A stretch of 64,000 bases of DNA from Catenulispora sp. GP43 (GCF_041260665.1 NZ_JBGCCT010000025.1:1-64000), one strand, 5' to 3'. Shown: positions 26,022 to 36,240, numbered from the stretch's first letter. Numbers and translations are program-made. The notes: generated by a model from the letters alone, not told the origin.

Positions 26022-26073
26022 TTCACCGTGTCCAACACGAGTTCCCGATGTCATTGAGCACCGCCGCCGATGA

Positions 26074-26976
26074 ATGGGGCCCGACGTGGAACTGCGCCAA
26101 CTCGAGCACTTCGTGACGGTCGCCGAGGAGTGCCATTTCACCCGCGCCGCCAAGCGGCTGCACATCGCCCAGTCCGGCCTGTCGGCGTCGATCCAGTCGC
26201 TGGAGCGCGAGCTGGGCGCGCCGCTGTTCCTGCGCAGCACGCGCCAGGTGCGGCTGACGCCGGAGGGGTTGGCGCTGCTGGTGGAGGCGCGGCGGACGCT
26301 GGCGGCCAGCACCGCGGCGAAGGACGCGGTCTCCGCCGTGCGCGGCCTGTTGCGCGGCACCCTGGCGATCGGCTCATTGCAGTGCCTGCACGCGATCCAC
26401 GTCCCGGCGCTGCTGGCCGGGTTCGTCCGGGCCCACCCGGGACTGGAGGTGAGCCTGCGCCACGGCGGCTCGAGCCACCTGACCGACCTGGTCCGCGGCG
26501 GCCGCCTGGACATCGCCTTCGTCTCCCGGCCCCGGCACCCGCCCGAGGAGGTCATCCTCACCGCCCTCGACGACGAACCGCTGGTCCTGGCCTGCCCGCC
26601 GGAGCACCGCTTCGCCGACTGCGAACAGGTCAAGCTCCAGGACCTGGCCGAGGAGCGCTTCGTCGACTTCACCCGGGACTGGGGCACCCGCGACCTGGCC
26701 GACCGGGTCCTGGCCGAAGCGGGGGTCGAACGCCGGGTCGCGCTGGAGGCCTCGGACGTGCACTCGCTGCTGGACCTGGTCTCCTACGGCCTCGGCGTGG
26801 CGCTGGTCCCGCAGTCCTTCACGGCGAAGACCGACCGCGTCCGCTTCCTGCCCTTGGCCGGCGACGTCCCGCGCTGGCAGACCGTGGCGGTGACCGCCGA
26901 CCCGCACGGAGCGGCGGCCGCGGCGCTGCTGCGGGAGGTCGAGGCGGTGCGGCGGCCTGCTGCGACCAACGGCTGA
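26074..26976 (+). CDS. LysR-family transcriptional regulator
   Basis: 300-residue regulator with an N-terminal winged helix (ELRQLEHFVTVAEECHFTRA, then AQSGLSASIQSLERELG) and a C-terminal periplasmic-binding-protein-like effector domain (LRGTLAIGSLQCLHAIHVPA onward). The GTG at 26086 would give the typical VELRQLEHF start and is an alternative to ATG 26074; neither has a strong ribosome-binding site, so a leaderless mRNA is possible. It is divergent from the aldo/keto reductase operon, which it very likely controls through the palindrome at 26009-26021. Confidence 0.93.
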   Translation: MGPDVELRQLEHFVTVAEECHFTRAAKRLHIAQSGLSASIQSLERELGAPLFLRSTRQVRLTPEGLALLVEARRTLAASTAAKDAVSAVRGLLRGTLAIGSLQCLHAIHVPALLAGFVRAHPGLEVSLRHGGSSHLTDLVRGGRLDIAFVSRPRHPPEEVILTALDDEPLVLACPPEHRFADCEQVKLQDLAEERFVDFTRDWGTRDLADRVLAEAGVERRVALEASDVHSLLDLVSYGLGVALVPQSFTAKTDRVRFLPLAGDVPRWQTVAVTADPHGAAAAALLREVEAVRRPAATNG

Positions 26977-26977
26977 C

Positions 26978-27075
26978 GCCCGGCGCCCGGTACCCGGCGA
27001 CCGGCGACCGGCATCCGGCACGCGGCACCCGGCACCCGGCACCCGGCACCCGGCACCCGGCATCCGGCATCCGGG
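26978..27075. repeat. 7-bp tandem repeat (CCGGCAC)n between convergent genes
   Basis: About 14 head-to-tail copies of a heptamer, mostly CCGGCAC/CCGGCAT/CCGGCGA, fill the gap between the stops of the LysR and GlxA-type genes. The five central copies are identical. No gene is encoded; it may slip in copy number. Confidence 0.9.
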
Positions 27076-28053
27076 TCAGCCTTCCGCGTCGCGCGTGCTG
27101 CGGAACCGCCGCCGGTAGCCCGCGGGGCTGATGCCCAGCCGGGCCACGAACGTGCGCCGCATGGTCTCCGCGCTGCCGAATCCGGACTCCCGCGCACTCC
27201 CCTCCACGCCGTGTCCGCCGTCCAGCAGCGACTTGGCGTGATCGATGCGGACCTGCTCGACGAACCGCGCGGGGGTGGTGCCGAGCTCGGCCGTGAACAG
27301 GCGCGTGAGCTGCCGGGTGCTGACCCCCAGCCGGGCGGACAGCGCCGCCGCGCTGTGGTCCAGCGCCGGCTCGGCGGCGATCAGGTCGACGAGGTCGCGC
27401 AGCGCGACCGTGCGCGCCGGCCGGACCCGCAGCGGCGCGGAGAACTGCGATTGCCCACCGGTCCGCTGCATGTACACGACCAGATCGCGGGCCACGCCGC
27501 GGGCCAGATCGGCCCCGTGGTCGCGCTCCACCAGCGCCAGGCTCAGATCGATACCGGCGGAGACCCCGGCCGAGGTGAACAGCTGGCCGTCCTGGACGAA
27601 CAGCGCGTCCGGCTCCACCCGGACCTTCGGGTAGGCGCGCGCCAACAGGTCCGCGTGCTGCCAGTGCGTGGTGGCGCGCCGGCCGTCGAGCAGCCCGGCG
27701 GCGGCCAGGACGAAGGAGCCGGTGCAGATCGACACCACGCGGTCCGCACGCGGGAACAGGCCGCGCACCGCCTCGATCAGGTCGGCCGGGATCGGTGCGG
27801 TCACGAGGTTGTCGCCGCCGGCGACCACGACCGTGTCCGGCGCGGTGACGTCGGCGGCTCGGCCGTCGACGGGCATCCGCATTCCCACCGAGGTACTGAC
27901 CGCCTCGCCGGAGGCCGAGACGTAGCTCAGGGTGTACCGGGCACCGGCGCGATCGGCCGTGGCGAACACTTCGGCGGGGCCTGCGACGTCGAGCATCTTC
28001 ACGCCGTCGAAGACGACGATCACCACCTGCCGCCCGGGTGCGCCCATGGCCAC
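27076..28053 (-). CDS. GlxA-family AraC-type transcriptional regulator
   Basis: 325-residue regulator with an N-terminal DJ-1/PfpI-like domain (VVIVVFDGVKMLDVAGPAEV at the start; nucleophile elbow in SICTGSFVLAAAGLLDGR; TTHW) and a C-terminal AraC domain (AALSARLGVSTRQLTRLFTA; second unit ESGFGSAETMRRTFVARLGI; end SPAGYRRRF). It senses a small molecule and activates or represses a target that is not evident: the nearest divergent gene encodes a secreted SGNH hydrolase. The start may be ATG 28053 or the ATG 6 bases in. It differs from the other GlxA homologue at 21514 by a single Cys at the elbow. Confidence 0.92.
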   Translation of the reverse strand: MAMGAPGRQVVIVVFDGVKMLDVAGPAEVFATADRAGARYTLSYVSASGEAVSTSVGMRMPVDGRAADVTAPDTVVVAGGDNLVTAPIPADLIEAVRGLFPRADRVVSICTGSFVLAAAGLLDGRRATTHWQHADLLARAYPKVRVEPDALFVQDGQLFTSAGVSAGIDLSLALVERDHGADLARGVARDLVVYMQRTGGQSQFSAPLRVRPARTVALRDLVDLIAAEPALDHSAAALSARLGVSTRQLTRLFTAELGTTPARFVEQVRIDHAKSLLDGGHGVEGSARESGFGSAETMRRTFVARLGISPAGYRRRFRSTRDAEG

Positions 28054-28218
28054 ATTCTAGAAACGATCACCCCCGTCCGATACTCGACGGTAACAATCTC
28101 GCCCCACCCTCTTGCCACGGCGTGAGCGGTCTGCCATTTTCACGGAACGAGGGACGCGACGCGGCCGATCGGTCCCGGCAAGGAACAACCACCTGTCGGG
28201 TTCTTGAGAGGTCACAGC

Positions 28219-29454
28219 ATGAGCAGGCTTCATCGGGCGCGTACTCGTCTTCGTGCTCTGATTATGGGCACGGTCCTGGTCCCGGTCCTGGCCGCCACCA
28301 CCACCGTGGTCGGCGCCGGCGGGGCGCACGCGGCCACGCCGGGCGGGTCGCCGTGGGTCGTCTCCGTCGGCGACAGCTACATCTCCGGCGAGGCCGGACG
28401 ATGGGCCGGCAACACCGACAACGACAGCTCGGAGATCGACGCGCTCGGTCCGACGGCGTACTACGACAACGCCGGCCACACCGCCGAGACCATCCCGCGC
28501 TGCCACCGCTCGCAGTCCGCCGAGATCTACATCGGCGGCGGCGTGAACGGGCTGAACCTGGCGTGCAGCGGCGCGGAGACCGCGACGTACACCGACAGCG
28601 GCAACTTCAAGCCGGGGCTGGACTTCTACAACTCCGGCAGCAACCAGGGCCAGGCCCTGATGCTGCAGAACTTCGCCGCCACGCACAAGGTCACGATGGT
28701 CGCGGTGTCGATCGGCGGCAACGACTTCAACTTCTCCTCGATCGTGACCACCTGCGTCGAGGACTTCCTGACCACGCCGTCGTGGTGGCCGTCGTACTGC
28801 AGCCAGGACTCCTCGGTGACGGGCAACTTCTCGGCGTCCAACGTCGCCACCGTGACCTCGCACATCGCGCAGGCGCTGCGCAACGTGCACCAGGCCATGG
28901 CCAACGACGGCTACGCCGACGGCGACTACACGATCCTGGTGCAGAACTACCCCTCGCCGATCCCGAACGCCTCGGGCTTCCGCTACTCGCAGTCCGGCTA
29001 CACGCGCCAGTCCACCGGCGGCTGCGGCTTCTGGAACACCGACGCCAACTGGGCCGACGGCACCGCGCTGCCGACCATCTCCGGCGCGGTGTCCAACGCG
29101 GTCGCGCAGAGCGGGCTGGGCAACGTCAAGCAGCTCGACATCTCCTCGGCCTTCAACGGCCGCCGCCTGTGCGAGAACACCGTCGGCCTGCTGGAGGAAG
29201 AGGGCCTGAACTCCTGGACCAACCCCGGCGCGGTGGACAAGACCGAGTGGGTCAACCAGATCCGCACCGTCAGCACCATCGGCAGCAGCCCGTACTACAT
29301 CCAGGAGTCGCTGCACCCGAACTACTGGGGCCAGCTGGCGCTGCGCAGCTGCGTGCGCCAGGCGTACAACAACGGCGCGGTGCGCAGCGGGAGCTGCACG
29401 ATCGCCGGGACCGGCCTGGACGCCAACGGCGACCCGGTGATGGCGCTGCACTGA
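28219..29454 (+). CDS. Secreted SGNH/GDSL-type lipase or esterase
   Basis: 411-residue exported hydrolase. The N-terminus is a Sec signal peptide with basic n-region, hydrophobic core and AHA-A cleavage near residue 38. Catalytic blocks are block I VVSVGDSYISGE (Ser53), block III VSIGGNDFNFSS (oxyanion Gly/Asn) and block V ESLHPNYWGQ (His). Several Cys pairs (RCHRS, NLACSG, TTCVEDF, SYCSQD) suggest disulfides. It resembles Streptomyces SGNH lipases. ATG 28219 follows GAGAGGTCACAGC. It stands alone between a divergent regulator and a GNAT gene; a 15-bp-arm hairpin follows at 29516-29549. Confidence 0.88.
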   Translation: MSRLHRARTRLRALIMGTVLVPVLAATTTVVGAGGAHAATPGGSPWVVSVGDSYISGEAGRWAGNTDNDSSEIDALGPTAYYDNAGHTAETIPRCHRSQSAEIYIGGGVNGLNLACSGAETATYTDSGNFKPGLDFYNSGSNQGQALMLQNFAATHKVTMVAVSIGGNDFNFSSIVTTCVEDFLTTPSWWPSYCSQDSSVTGNFSASNVATVTSHIAQALRNVHQAMANDGYADGDYTILVQNYPSPIPNASGFRYSQSGYTRQSTGGCGFWNTDANWADGTALPTISGAVSNAVAQSGLGNVKQLDISSAFNGRRLCENTVGLLEEEGLNSWTNPGAVDKTEWVNQIRTVSTIGSSPYYIQESLHPNYWGQLALRSCVRQAYNNGAVRSGSCTIAGTGLDANGDPVMALH

Positions 29455-29515
29455 CCGCACCAACTGAACAGGGCGCGGCACTGAAACAGGGTGCTGCTGC
29501 CCTTCACCTCGGCCG

Positions 29516-29549
29516 ATGGCGTCGCACCACCGCAGTGGTGCGGCGCCAT
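29516..29549. terminator. Strong hairpin after the SGNH lipase gene
   Basis: A 15-bp inverted repeat with a 4-base CGCA loop and one G/T mismatch (CGCACCAC-CGCA-GTGGTGCG plus outer ATGGCG/CGCCAT). It lacks a T-tract and ends 14 bp before the GNAT start, so it may end lipase transcription or control GNAT expression. Confidence 0.6.
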
Positions 29550-29563
29550 GGCAGTCTGATCAG

Positions 29564-30076
29564 ATGGCTGACATCGTGATCAGGAAGACCCGCCCCGGCG
29601 ATGGTGCGGCCCACGCTGCCGTCTGGCGCGACGTGGGCGAATTCTTCGCCGAGCTCAACCCTCACACCTTCCGTGTGCCGGCCGAGGAGGGACTGGCCGA
29701 ATGGTTCGAGGAAGGCCACGCCGAATACGGCGGCCGGGAGGACATGCTGGGGCTGATCGCAGAGGTCGACGGCACCGTGGTCGGCGCCATCGCGGCGTCG
29801 CTGCTCGAACCGATCGAAAGCGCCGAACGGCAGGTACAACGCGACTTCTCCCGCCGGCGCCTGCACATCGACGCCCTCGGCATCCTGGCCACACACCGGC
29901 GCGGCGGGGTCGGAACCGCGTTGATGCAGGCCGCGGAAGAGTGGGGACGCTCCCACGGCGCGGAAGTGGTCCTGCTGGAGACCGAGAGCAACAATCCCTT
30001 GTCGATGGCGTTCTATGAGCACCGTATGGGTTTCAGCCCCGAGGTCGTGATCTTCCGCAAGGAGCTCACCGAGTGA
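29564..30076 (+). CDS. GNAT-family N-acetyltransferase
   Basis: 170-residue acetyltransferase. Strand order and the acetyl-CoA loop are typical: IRKTRPGDGAAHAAVWRDV at the start, HIDALGILATHRRGGVGTAL (motif A with RRGGVG) and ETESNNPLSMAFYEHRMGF (motif B). Substrate unknown. The start ATG lies 14 bp after a large hairpin with no clear ribosome-binding site, so the hairpin may affect translation. A decayed methyltransferase fragment follows directly. Confidence 0.88.
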   Translation: MADIVIRKTRPGDGAAHAAVWRDVGEFFAELNPHTFRVPAEEGLAEWFEEGHAEYGGREDMLGLIAEVDGTVVGAIAASLLEPIESAERQVQRDFSRRRLHIDALGILATHRRGGVGTALMQAAEEWGRSHGAEVVLLETESNNPLSMAFYEHRMGFSPEVVIFRKELTE

Positions 30077-30080
30077 GGAG

Positions 30081-30353
30081 CCAGGAGGGGACCGGCTCGG
30101 CGACGTCCGCGGCCTGGACGTCCTCGATCTCGGCTGCGGCCACAGATGGCTGGCGGACCCGCTCCAGCAGGCCGGTGCCCGCGTCACCGGCATCGACGGC
30201 ATCGACGGCAGCGAGGCGCTCCTCGCCGAGGCCGCGGGCCGCCGTTCCGGCGTCGCGTTCGTCCGGCACGATCTGATACTCGCCCTCTCCTGTCGCAAAC
30301 TCCCGGAGCCGGGTCCGGCCGCACCGCCGGCTCGTCACGACTCGCCCTCGTGA
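30081..30353 (+). pseudogene. Remnant of a SAM-dependent methyltransferase
   Basis: An open frame without a good start codon encodes the beginning of a class I methyltransferase: LGDVRGLDVLDLGCGHRWLA (SAM motif I), ARVTGIDGIDGSEALLAEAA (motif II region, with an apparent IDG duplication) and VAFVRHDL. It then runs into unrelated Pro/Arg sequence and stops at 30351. About 170 residues of the expected domain are missing. It looks like a truncated gene fragment behind the GNAT gene. Confidence 0.6.
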
Positions 30354-30420
30354 CCCCTCACCTCACCCGACCGGCCCGGCGATCCGGGCCAGTCACCGCC
30401 CGCCGGTCACCGCCCTCCGG

Positions 30421-32472
<2,052 letters not shown>

Positions 32473-32533
32473 TGGACGACATCCCTGAGTGCTGCGGACG
32501 GATCAAGAGAAGATTACGCCGCCCGCGTCCGCC

Positions 32534-33298
32534 TCAGCTGTGCGGGACGACCACGACCGGGCAATCGGAGTGCATCAGCAGCGTCTCGGCGATCGGGCCG
32601 ACCCGCGCGCCGCGCCCCGCACGCTTGCGGACCCCGACGACTATGAGGTCGGCGTAGGTCGTCGCACCCGTGAGGAACGTCGCCGGCGAGCCCTCGATGA
32701 GCTCGTGGTCGGTCTCGACGTCCGGGTACCGGTCCGGCCAGGGCCCCAGCAGCCGCTCCAGCGCCTCCTCCGCCCGCGCCGCCGGGCCGGCGTCGCGGGC
32801 GAACATCCGCGTCCAGTGGCTCTCCATCGCGCTGACGGCCTTCAGCCTGGCTCCCCGCGAGGCGGCCTCGGCGAAGGCGACGCCGAGCAGCTCGGAGGCC
32901 TCGGCCCCGGCGTTCACGGCAGCCAGCACCGTCCCCCGGGTCCGGTGCTCCGGACCGCGCACGACCAGGGCCGGGCAGGCGGCCCGGGCCACCGTGCGCA
33001 GCGCCACCGAGCGGGAACGCAGGCCGCCGCGATGGCCCAGGACCAGCAGGTCCGCCCCGGACGCCTCCTCGGCCAGCACGGCCGGGGCCGGACCGGCGAC
33101 CGTCCGCGCCCGCACCCGCAGGCCGGGATGACGGCGGCGGACGCGGCCGGCGCCGTCCTCGGCGACGTGGCGCGCGGTGTTCTGCGCGTGGACGACGGTG
33201 AGCGGGACCTCGCGCCGGGCGGCCTCGGCGGCCGCCTCGTCGAGCGCCCGCTCACCGGGCGGGTTCTGGTCGTAGCCGACCACGACGCCGGATTCCAT
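32534..33298 (-). CDS. Tandem universal stress protein (UspA family)
   Basis: 254-residue protein made of two Usp domains. Domain 1 (about 1-117) begins VVVGYDQNPPGERALDEAA and has the ATP-binding-type end LLVLGHRGGLRSRSVALRTV-ARAACPALVV; domain 2 (about 122-252) has VLAAVNAGAEASELLGVAFA and IVVGVRKRAGRG-PIAETLLMHSDCPVVVV. Such actinobacterial tandem Usps respond to hypoxia, stationary phase or other stress. It is upstream of nadE on the same strand with a 61-bp gap. A DosR-like site was not recognised in the 337-bp region upstream. Confidence 0.9.
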   Translation of the reverse strand: MESGVVVGYDQNPPGERALDEAAAEAARREVPLTVVHAQNTARHVAEDGAGRVRRRHPGLRVRARTVAGPAPAVLAEEASGADLLVLGHRGGLRSRSVALRTVARAACPALVVRGPEHRTRGTVLAAVNAGAEASELLGVAFAEAASRGARLKAVSAMESHWTRMFARDAGPAARAEEALERLLGPWPDRYPDVETDHELIEGSPATFLTGATTYADLIVVGVRKRAGRGARVGPIAETLLMHSDCPVVVVPHS

Positions 33299-33635
33299 GT
33301 CTCACGCCTCTCTACTCGGCTCCGGCCCGCATACCCCGCTGATCGACGACTAAGAAAACGGCTGAGAATTGCCGGAACGAATTGCCGGAACGCCCGATAC
33401 GGCGAAAGATAGGAATTGCCTACGGGACGCGAGAGGAAGTCGGGCCCGACGCGGCGGTACGGGAGGTGGCACCCAGGCCGCGGCGCGGGCATCGGCGATG
33501 CGCCGGGCGGCCACGTCTGGAGCGCGGGATCCTCGACACCCGCCGAGGACTCGGCGGAGGGAGCGCCTCGTAGGTCTGTGTCAGGCCGTAGTTCTGTATG
33601 GGCCTCGTAGGTCTGTATGGGTGGCGCAGTGCGGC
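33299..33635. other. Intergenic region with short direct repeats
   Basis: No convincing gene. Contains a perfect head-to-tail 13-bp duplication (GAATTGCCGGAAC at 33366-33378 and 33379-33391) and a 15-bp direct repeat (GCCTCGTAGGTCTGT at 33565-33579 and 33602-33616). The stretch next to the universal stress protein gene is comparatively AT-rich and should hold its promoter. Small open frames here have no ribosome-binding site or family resemblance. Confidence 0.6.
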
Positions 33636-34697
33636 TCACCGAGCGGGGACGGACAACAACCGCGCGGGATTGGCGATCAGCATCCTGTCGACGGCCTCGC
33701 CGCCGACCCCGGACTCCTCGAGCTGCCGAAGGAACACGCGCCCGAGGTAGCTGTAGCCGTGCCGGCCGTGGGTCGCGGGGTTGAGCCACATCTGGCCGCC
33801 GGTCAGGTCCTGGGACAGCACGATCTGGTCGGCGTACCCCTCGGCGACGAGCGCGGCCAGGCGGTGGGCCCGGGTGCGGTCGGACTGCTTGATCGCCGCC
33901 TTGGTGTAGGGGCCGTCAGGATGCTGATCGGGCAGCGGCGGACGCCGGACGTCCCAGAGCTGCTTGCCGATGGAGTCGAAGCCCACGGTGACCCCGCGGT
34001 CCAGGACGCGGCGGACGTAGTCGAGGTCGGGATGGTTGTCCATGTGCCCGATGACCACGCGGTCCAGGGGGACGCGTTCGTCCTCCAGGAGGTCGATCTG
34101 CTCCAGGGCCATGGTGCCGTGGGTCGTGTGGGTGCTGATCGCCAGGCCGGTCAGGTGGTGCGCGCGGGCCGCCGCGCGCAGGCCGCGCTCCTCGTGCTCG
34201 GTGATGCGGCCCTCGCTGGTCGGCTGCTCGCCGAGGATGCCGGCCCGCACCCCGCTGCCGCCGATGCCGGTGCCGGTGCCGATGCCGGTGGTGGCGTCGG
34301 CGACGAAGCGCCGGACGAGCTCGTCGATGCCGGTCTGCTTGACCCACTCGGGGCTGAACTCCTCGCGGTAGGTGGCCGTGCCCGAGACGATGTGGAGCCC
34401 GGCGGCCTCGGCGATGCGCGGCAGGAGCGCGACGCTGGCGCCGTGCGCGTCGCGGCCCACGTCGCCGTACGGGCTCAGGTCGACGACCGTCCCGAATCCC
34501 AGCTCGCGCAGGCCGCTCAGGGCTGTGACGGCGGCTTCGACCTGCGCGTCGTCGAATTCGGCGGCGTCGGCGTCCCGGCCCAGCGCCCCCGGCCCCACGA
34601 GCAGCGAGAGCAGGTGCTCGTGGGACAGGACGCGGCCGAGCGCCCCGGGGTCGACATCGCCTCGTACCGTGCGGCACACAGCCTGACTCGGTTCCAT
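33636..34697 (-). CDS. Phosphotriesterase-family metal hydrolase
   Basis: 353-residue TIM-barrel amidohydrolase of the phosphotriesterase/parathion hydrolase-related family, which includes lactonases. Metal ligands are visible: HxH in LSHEHLL (His26, His28), Glu in TATYREEFSPEW replacing the carboxylated Lys, His in STHTTHG and IGHMDNHPD, and the Asp of LSQDLTG. A Gly/Thr-rich loop (TTGIGTGTGIGGSG) looks like a local repeat expansion. The ATG at 34697 starts the conserved part; the open frame upstream encodes unrelated sequence. Probably a lactonase or esterase rather than a true organophosphate hydrolase. Its stop is followed by the repeat-bearing gap. Confidence 0.85.
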   Translation of the reverse strand: MEPSQAVCRTVRGDVDPGALGRVLSHEHLLSLLVGPGALGRDADAAEFDDAQVEAAVTALSGLRELGFGTVVDLSPYGDVGRDAHGASVALLPRIAEAAGLHIVSGTATYREEFSPEWVKQTGIDELVRRFVADATTGIGTGTGIGGSGVRAGILGEQPTSEGRITEHEERGLRAAARAHHLTGLAISTHTTHGTMALEQIDLLEDERVPLDRVVIGHMDNHPDLDYVRRVLDRGVTVGFDSIGKQLWDVRRPPLPDQHPDGPYTKAAIKQSDRTRAHRLAALVAEGYADQIVLSQDLTGGQMWLNPATHGRHGYSYLGRVFLRQLEESGVGGEAVDRMLIANPARLLSVPAR

Positions 34698-34788
34698 GAC
34701 GCTCAGGCTAGACGCCGGATGCTTCGGCGATCGTCGAAGCTTCGTGCCGCAGATCCTCGAAGGCGCCTGAGCCGGAGCCAGGACAGCG

Positions 34789-34836
34789 AAAAAGGCGCCT
34801 CCCGGCAGCCGAAGCCACAAGCCACCAGGAGGCGCC
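34789..34836 (-). terminator. Intrinsic terminator of the lipoprotein gene
   Basis: Minus-strand hairpin with perfect 9-bp stem GGCGCCTCC/GGAGGCGCC (34794-34802 and 34828-34836) followed by five U (A5 at 34789-34793 on the plus strand). This is the textbook rho-independent form, 28 bp after the stop at 34864. Confidence 0.85.
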
Positions 34837-34863
34837 GAAACCACGAGGCACTGAAAGCCCGCG

Positions 34864-35586
34864 TCAGCCGCCAAGCGCCTGTGCGCTGATCCCGGCCCAC
34901 TCCACCTGCAGGTTCGCACCGCCGCTGCCGTTCTGGAACGCGGTCCAGTAGGGGTACTTCTTGAAGTACGCGGCCGGTGAGTCGACGCCCGCCGCCTTAC
35001 CGAACGCGGAGTCCGGGGCGTTGGTGAACGATGTGGCGGACTTAGCCGCCAGGAAGTCGGGGAGCGCCGCCCCTTCGCCCCACAGCGGACCCTGCTCGAT
35101 CAGCAGCGTCAGCCCGTCCAGGACACCGGGCTTCTGCCACAACGGGGCCTGGACCTTCGGGTCGCAGACATCTGAGCACAGCCGGTCGAGCGAGTTCGTG
35201 TCCTTCTCCCGGGCGGCCTCGTCGACGAGCGCCATGAGGTTCAGCATCTTCGGGTCGCTCGCCTGTGGAGCCGGGGTCTTGTTCTTCTGGACCCGCGCCA
35301 CCCACGCCGCGTCGGCCGTCGGCTGGTGCGCGCCGGTGATCGGGCCGGGGCCGAATGCCGCCAGCACCGCTGCGATCGTCTGCCCGTCCGTCGAGCCCGT
35401 TGCGCCCGTCGTACCCGTCGCGGTCGCGGCAGTCGTCGTCGGGTTGGCAGCCTGCGCACTCGTCGCGGTCGTGGCCGGCGCACCCGGCTGCGATGCCGCC
35501 TTCGACCCGCTGCTGGAACAGCCCGCCAGACCGGCGACGAGCGCCACGGTCGCGGTGGTGGCCGAAATGATGTGTCCCATACGCAT
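34864..35586 (-). CDS. Hypothetical secreted lipoprotein
   Basis: 240-residue exported lipoprotein of unknown function. The signal peptide ends in the lipobox LAGC followed by Ser/Gly, then a long Ala/Thr-rich linker (about residues 30-70) and a globular C-terminal domain with MLNLMALVDEAAREKDTNSL, a CSDVC cysteine pair and a Trp/Tyr-rich end (YFKKYPYWTAFQNG). ATG 35586 follows GGAAGG; a second ATG 6 bases later is also possible. An intrinsic terminator follows it. Its last codons and terminator resemble those of the neighbouring SnoaL-like gene, which suggests a past duplication of this short segment. Confidence 0.75.
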   Translation of the reverse strand: MRMGHIISATTATVALVAGLAGCSSSGSKAASQPGAPATTATSAQAANPTTTAATATGTTGATGSTDGQTIAAVLAAFGPGPITGAHQPTADAAWVARVQKNKTPAPQASDPKMLNLMALVDEAAREKDTNSLDRLCSDVCDPKVQAPLWQKPGVLDGLTLLIEQGPLWGEGAALPDFLAAKSATSFTNAPDSAFGKAAGVDSPAAYFKKYPYWTAFQNGSGGANLQVEWAGISAQALGG

Positions 35587-35685
35587 ATCAGTGCCTTCCC
35601 GTTGGTTAGTGCTGTTCCGCACTCTCACTCGGAAAGACGTGCATGATCGACCCCCGTTGTCAGGGCTCGGATCACGGATCGATAA

Positions 35686-35726
35686 CGCCTCCCGGAAGGC
35701 CCGGAAGCCGAAGCCGCCGGGAGGCG
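35686..35726 (-). terminator. Hairpin after the SnoaL-like gene, copy of the neighbouring terminator
   Basis: Perfect 10-bp stem CGCCTCCCGG/CCGGGAGGCG with a 21-base loop, 30 bp after the stop at 35757. The surrounding 90 bp is clearly similar to the terminator region at 34789-34880, but here the U-tract is missing. Confidence 0.65.
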
Positions 35727-35756
35727 CCGATGACCACGAAGCTCTGAAAGCCGGCC

Positions 35757-36149
35757 TCAGCCGCCCATCGCCTCCGCGCTGATCTGCTCGAACTGCGCAC
35801 CCATCGCCTCAGCGAGCGCCTGCGCGCCGGACAGCGGCCGGACCATGACCATGAAGTCGTCGATGCGGCCGTCCTCGTCGAAGTGCAGGAAGTCGCAGCC
35901 GTTGACCTGCTTGCCGTTCACGGTGGCGGTGAACACCAGCGCGTGGTCCCGGCCGTCGGCGCCGGCGATCTCGCGCACGTACTGGAAATCCTCGAAGACC
36001 CGGAGCACGCCGCGCAGGATCGCCGCGGTGATGGCCTTGCCCGGGTACGGCTTGAAGGCGACGGGGCTCGTGAACACGACGTTCTCGGCGAGCATCGCCT
36101 CGATCGCGGCCGTGTCGCGGGCTTCCACCGCTGCGCGGAACGGGTGCAT
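35757..36149 (-). CDS. SnoaL/NTF2-like protein
   Basis: 130-residue small protein with the NTF2-like cone fold of SnoaL-type polyketide cyclases and related proteins: MHPFRAAVEARDTAAIEAML at the start, DNVVFTSP-type strand (ENVVFTSPVAFKPYPG), then VNGKQVNGCDFLHFDEDGRI. The residues do not define a reaction; such proteins are often limonene-epoxide-hydrolase-like, binding or unknown. It stands alone between two hairpins (36169-36225 upstream, 35686-35726 downstream). Confidence 0.82.
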   Translation of the reverse strand: MHPFRAAVEARDTAAIEAMLAENVVFTSPVAFKPYPGKAITAAILRGVLRVFEDFQYVREIAGADGRDHALVFTATVNGKQVNGCDFLHFDEDGRIDDFMVMVRPLSGAQALAEAMGAQFEQISAEAMGG

Positions 36150-36168
36150 CGGCGCTCCTGGGGGCTGT

Positions 36169-36225
36169 GCGGGCTGAGCTACCGCTCAGTAGGATTCGGT
36201 CGGCACCGACGATAGCTCAGCCCGC
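36169..36225. terminator. 13-bp inverted repeat, possible terminator of the SGNH gene
   Basis: GCGGGCTGAGCTA (36169-36181) and TAGCTCAGCCCGC (36213-36225) are perfect reverse complements, with a smaller hairpin (GTCGG/CCGAC) between them. It lies just after the SGNH-fascin gene stop and just before the SnoaL-like start, so it may terminate the former or control the latter. Confidence 0.55.
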
Positions 36226-36240
36226 GAACCGGCGCCCGCT

